A DNA stretch of 15,794 nucleotides from Candidatus Methylomirabilota bacterium (lineage in GTDB: Bacteria > Methylomirabilota > Methylomirabilia > Methylomirabilales > CSP1-5). Below are positions 12,856 through 15,794 of this stretch, one piece after another; within the stretch, counting starts at the first letter, position 1; each line of letters starts with the position of its first letter. The translations under genes were made by a program, and so were the position numbers. The notes under the pieces were generated by a model. That model did not search any database and was not told where the DNA came from. It saw nothing but the letters and a program-made list of their open reading frames with translations. The DNA is taken from the NCBI GenBank assembly GCA_022615475.1, contig JAKEGQ010000090.1, positions 1 to 15,794 on the forward strand, written 5' to 3'.

Positions 12856-14117
12856 GCCTCCGTCAACGCATGCCTTACGAGATGCTGATCGGGCTCAGGT
12901 ATTTGAAGTCGAAGCGACGAGAGGCCGTGATCTCCCTGATCACGCTGATCTCGAGCGGCGGGGTGGCGTTAGGCGTCATGGCCCTTATCGTCGTCCTCTC
13001 GGTCATGAGCGGCTTCGAGAGGGAGCTCCGGACCAAGATCCTGGGAACCACGGCCCATGTGGTCTTGCTCAAGTTCGGCGAGGGAGGGCTGATCAACGCG
13101 GCTGAGCTCCTGCCCCGGGTCGAGTCGCTCCCGCATGTGATCGGGGCTGCTCCCTTCACCCTCCATCAGGTCATGCTGACCACTCGCCAGGGCGTGATGG
13201 GGGCCGTCCTCCGGGGGATTGATCCCCAGCAGGAGGGGAAGGTCACCGACCTGGCACGGAACATGAAAGAAGGAACCCTGGACGCCCTCGGTCGGGTCGG
13301 TGATGGGATCATCCTCGGTAAGACGTTGGCGGCGAACCTGGGGGTGCGCGTCGGAGATCCGGTGAATGTCGTCTCTCCCGTCGGTGGGGGCGTGACACCC
13401 CTCGGGATGGTCCCCCGGGTCAAGCAGTTTACCCTCGTGGGGATCTTCGAGGCCGGGATGTACGAATACGACGCGGGGCTGGCCTATATCCCCATTCCGG
13501 CCGCCCAGGCCTTCTTCCGGATGGACACCGGCGTTACCGGGGTGGAGGTCAAGATCGACGATATCTACGAAGCCTCTCGTGTGGCCGCCCGGATCCAGGA
13601 AGAGATCGGGTTTCCCTTCTATACCCGGACGTGGATGGAGATGCACAAGAACCTCTTCTCGGCCTTAAAGCTCGAGAAGACGGTCATGTTTATCATCCTG
13701 GTGATGATCGTCCTGGTGGCCGCCTTTGGCATTGTCAGCACGCTCACCATGGTGGTGATGGAGAAGACCAGGGAGATCGCCATTCTGAAATCGATGGGGG
13801 CCACGGCGGCCGGTATCATGAAGATCTTCATGGTGGAGGGGATTGTTATCGGGACAGTCGGAACCCTCCTCGGGCTCTTGGGCGGGCTCACCGTGGCCGC
13901 CAATCTGGATACGATCGTCCCCTTCATCGAGCGCCTCTTCGGGATCAATGCCTTTCCCGGCGACGTCTATTTCCTGGATAAGCTGCCGCACCAGGTGAAT
14001 GTGGCGGATGTGGTCGCGGTGGTGATGGTCAGCCTGGTCATCAGCTTCCTCGCCACCGTGTATCCGTCCTGGCAGGCTTCGCGTCTGGACCCGGTGGAGG
14101 CCCTCAGGTATGAGTGA
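12852..14117 (+). CDS. lolC: Lipoprotein-releasing ABC transporter permease (LolC/LolE family)
   Basis: LolC/E proteins form the inner-membrane part of the LolCDE extractor, which hands mature lipoproteins to the carrier LolA. The 421-residue protein has the expected plan: N-terminal LIGLRYLKSKRREAVISLIT, membrane span 1 at about 27-52, a large periplasmic domain, then spans at about 278-302, 326-350 and 385-404. The coupling-helix motif EKTREIAILKSMGA (304-317) and the end SRLDPVEALRY are typical. Only one such gene is here, so the complex may be a homodimer of a single LolC/E-type subunit or the partner may lie elsewhere. AAGGAG lies 5 nt before the ATG. lolD overlaps its end by 8 nt. Confidence 0.94.
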   Translation: MSLRQRMPYEMLIGLRYLKSKRREAVISLITLISSGGVALGVMALIVVLSVMSGFERELRTKILGTTAHVVLLKFGEGGLINAAELLPRVESLPHVIGAAPFTLHQVMLTTRQGVMGAVLRGIDPQQEGKVTDLARNMKEGTLDALGRVGDGIILGKTLAANLGVRVGDPVNVVSPVGGGVTPLGMVPRVKQFTLVGIFEAGMYEYDAGLAYIPIPAAQAFFRMDTGVTGVEVKIDDIYEASRVAARIQEEIGFPFYTRTWMEMHKNLFSALKLEKTVMFIILVMIVLVAAFGIVSTLTMVVMEKTREIAILKSMGATAAGIMKIFMVEGIVIGTVGTLLGLLGGLTVAANLDTIVPFIERLFGINAFPGDVYFLDKLPHQVNVADVVAVVMVSLVISFLATVYPSWQASRLDPVEALRYE

Positions 14118-14829
14118 ATTCATCGAGGTCCGCGATCTTCGGAAGTCCTTCCGGATGGGGGGGGAGGCGCTCCACATCTTGAAGGGGGTCAACCTCAGAG
14201 TCCGGCAGGGGGAATTCCTCGCGATCGTGGGCCCCTCGGGGGTGGGGAAGAGTACCCTGCTTCATATCCTGGGGGGGCTGGACCGCCCCACGGCAGGTCA
14301 GGTATACTGCCAGGGCATCGAGGTCTCCCGCCTACCCGAGGGGGAGCTGGCGGCGTTCCGGAATCGCACGGTCGGTTTCGTCTTCCAGTTCCACCATCTC
14401 TTGCCGGAGTTTTCGGCCCTGGAGAATACCATGATGCCGGGCCTGATTGGACGACAGGGTCGGGAGAACGCCGAGGATAAGGCGCGAGGAATGCTGAAGC
14501 GCGTGGGGCTTGCAGATCGGCTGAGGCACAGGCCGGGGGAGCTGTCCGGGGGTGAGCAGCAGCGGGTGGCCATTGCCCGGGCTTTGGTTCTGTCCCCCAC
14601 CGTGCTTCTTGCCGATGAGCCGACCGGGAATCTGGATTCGAAGACCGGCGAGGCCATCTTTGATCTCCTCCGGGAGCTCAATCGAGAGCAGGGGCTGACG
14701 GTGATCCTCGTCACCCACAATGAGTGGTTTGCGCGCCAGACCGATCGGATGCTTCGGATGGCGGACGGTCAGTTGGGGGCAGTCGGGCCCGGAGGGGGGC
14801 CGGGGGTCAATGACGCCACCACCCGATGA
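14110..14829 (+). CDS. lolD: Lipoprotein-releasing ABC transporter ATPase
   Basis: LolD is the cytoplasmic ATPase that powers lipoprotein extraction. The 239 residues carry Walker A GPSGVGKST (41-49), the Q-loop FVFQFHHLLPEFSALEN (Gln93) typical of LolD, the signature LSGGEQQRVAIARAL (145-159), Walker B VLLADEPTG (165-173) and the switch His203 in VTHN. The 8-nt overlap with the permease gene upstream supports one transcription and assembly unit. The glycine-rich tail after about residue 222 is not conserved. No clear terminator follows. Confidence 0.95.
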   Translation: MSEFIEVRDLRKSFRMGGEALHILKGVNLRVRQGEFLAIVGPSGVGKSTLLHILGGLDRPTAGQVYCQGIEVSRLPEGELAAFRNRTVGFVFQFHHLLPEFSALENTMMPGLIGRQGRENAEDKARGMLKRVGLADRLRHRPGELSGGEQQRVAIARALVLSPTVLLADEPTGNLDSKTGEAIFDLLRELNREQGLTVILVTHNEWFARQTDRMLRMADGQLGAVGPGGGPGVNDATTR

Positions 14830-14880
14830 GGGGGGTCATGCCCAGGACGGGGAGCGGAGCAGGAGGGCCAAAATCTTTGG

Positions 14881-14909
14881 TTGCTGGTGGGAAAGAAAAC
14901 TGCTATACT
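14881..14909 (+). promoter_or_regulatory. Probable promoter for clpC
   Basis: TTGCTG (14881-14886) and TATACT (14904-14909) are separated by 17 bp. TGC directly before the -10 makes an extended -10 element, which would offset the poor -35. The predicted start is near 14916, about 30 nt before the gene. I see no obvious CtsR-type heptad operator. Confidence 0.65.
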
Positions 14910-14946
14910 CACTCTGCTTGGGATACCTGCAGGAGAGGGGATGGGT

Positions 14947-15794
14947 ATGTTTGAGCGTTTTACCGAACGGGCGCGGAAGGTAATCATCCTGGCCCGGGAA
15001 GAGGCGATTCGCCTCGGGCATAACTTTGTCGGGACGGAGCATCTCCTCCTCGGCCTCGTCCGCGAAGGGGATGGTCTCGCAGTGGCCATCCTGAAAAAGC
15101 TCAACGTGAACATCCCGACGCTGAAGGGAGAGGTGGAAAAGGTCGTCTCCGTCGGGACCCAGGTGAGCCCCGCGGGTGAGGTCCCCTTCACCCCCCAGGC
15201 CAAGAAGGTCCTCGAATACGCCATCTCCGAGGCCCGGTCCTTGGGGCACAACTATATCGGCACCGAGCATCTCCTCCTCGGCCTCGTCCGCGAAGGGGAG
15301 GGGATCGCTTCGCTCGTCCTCCGGGACGTAGGAGTGACGGTCGCAGCCGCCAAGGCCCAGGCGCAAGAGCTGTTAGGCGAGCAGGCCACCAAGGCCGCTG
15401 GCACCGGTCGGACGCCCGCCCTCGACGAATTTGGAGTCGACCTCACTAACATGGCGCGTCAGGGCAAACTCGACCCCGTCATCGGTCGGGAGGCGGAGAT
15501 CGAACGGGTCATTCAGATTCTGTCCCGGCGGACCAAGAATAATCCGGTCCTCATCGGAGAGGCTGGCGTAGGCAAGACAGCGATTGTTGAAGGATTGGCC
15601 CAGCGGATCATCGCCTCCGATGTGCCGGAGACCCTCCTGCGCAAGCGCGTGGTGCAGCTCGACCTCCCCGGAATGGTGGCCGGCACCAAGTATCGGGGCC
15701 AGTTCGAAGAGCGACTCAAGGCGGTCATCAAAGAGATCCAGCAGGCGGGCAATGTCATGATCTTTATCGACGAGCTGCATACCCTGGTCGGGGC
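14947..15794 (+). CDS. clpC: ATP-dependent Clp protease ATP-binding subunit ClpC (5' part)
   Basis: ClpC is a Hsp100 unfoldase that feeds substrates to ClpP. Only the first 282 codons are in the window; the frame is still open at the edge. The N-domain is the usual tandem repeat: MFERFTERARKVIILAREEA...HNFVGTEHLLLGLVREG (1-41) and FTPQAKKVLEYAISEA...HNYIGTEHLLLGLVREG (81-117). After a linker, AAA domain 1 begins with LDPVIGREAEIERVIQIL, Walker A GEAGVGKT (204-211), VAGTKYRGQFEERLK and Walker B MIFIDE (271-276). The ATG at 14947 gives the standard MFERFTERARK start; ATG at 14941 in the same frame has AGGAG at a better spacing and would add two residues. Confidence 0.96.
   Translation, partial: MFERFTERARKVIILAREEAIRLGHNFVGTEHLLLGLVREGDGLAVAILKKLNVNIPTLKGEVEKVVSVGTQVSPAGEVPFTPQAKKVLEYAISEARSLGHNYIGTEHLLLGLVREGEGIASLVLRDVGVTVAAAKAQAQELLGEQATKAAGTGRTPALDEFGVDLTNMARQGKLDPVIGREAEIERVIQILSRRTKNNPVLIGEAGVGKTAIVEGLAQRIIASDVPETLLRKRVVQLDLPGMVAGTKYRGQFEERLKAVIKEIQQAGNVMIFIDELHTLVG
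15037..15299 (+). repeat. 35-nt perfect direct repeat within the ClpC N-domain
   Basis: Bases 15037-15071 and 15265-15299 are identical over 35 nt, 228 nt apart, and encode EHLLLGLVREG in each half of the duplicated N-domain. Protein similarity is expected between the halves; identical synonymous codons throughout are not required by it. Confidence 0.85.

Overview
The window is a GC-rich bacterial chromosome segment made almost entirely of housekeeping genes, all on the + strand. Lipoprotein maturation and sorting genes (lnt, lolC/E-type, lolD) imply a cell with an outer membrane. The order rplM-rpsI, argC, argJ, rpsB-tsf-pyrH-frr-cdsA suggests a deep-branching Gram-negative phylum; NC10/Methylomirabilota or a relative of Nitrospirota is my best guess from memory of gene order, not a demonstrated placement.

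Layout. (1) 1-1247: a less GC-rich, gene-poor flank with short repeats and one gene, an RlpA-like secreted protein. The end of that gene runs out of frame into a decayed piece of a REP-associated (IS200-like) transposase. (2) 1182-2147: a consensus-like promoter, rplM, rpsI and a strong intrinsic terminator. (3) 2183-4615: argC and argJ, two arginine biosynthesis genes separated by a repeat-filled gap. (4) 4616-7711: a second repeat-bearing gap with a promoter and a folded leader, then rpsB, tsf, a third repeat-filled gap, pyrH and frr. (5) 7855-11306: cdsA, lnt and prfB, overlapping one another; prfB carries the classic in-frame UGA programmed +1 frameshift. (6) 11303-14829: a promoter, lysS, and lolC/E and lolD, again overlapping. 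(7) 14881 to the end: a promoter and the first 282 codons of clpC, cut by the window edge.

How the genes work together. Ribosomal proteins L13, S9 and S2, EF-Ts, RRF, RF2 and LysRS serve translation. PyrH (UMP to UDP) and CdsA (CDP-diacylglycerol) feed nucleotide and phospholipid synthesis. ArgC and ArgJ act in the acetylated ornithine pathway. Lnt finishes lipoprotein acylation in the inner membrane, and the LolC/E-LolD transporter then extracts mature lipoproteins for the outer membrane. ClpC is a proteolytic unfoldase.

I found no CRISPR array, intact mobile element, defence system or unknown multi-gene system. The unusual material is in the gaps: a family of 7-bp-period short tandem repeats in three intergenic regions, a 39-nt dispersed element present in opposite orientations in two of them (one copy interrupted by another 39-nt REP-like palindrome), start codons of argJ and pyrH lying inside repeat units without a visible Shine-Dalgarno, and the transposase remnant fused to rlpA. 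The RF2 codon-recognition motif reads SPY rather than the usual SPF.
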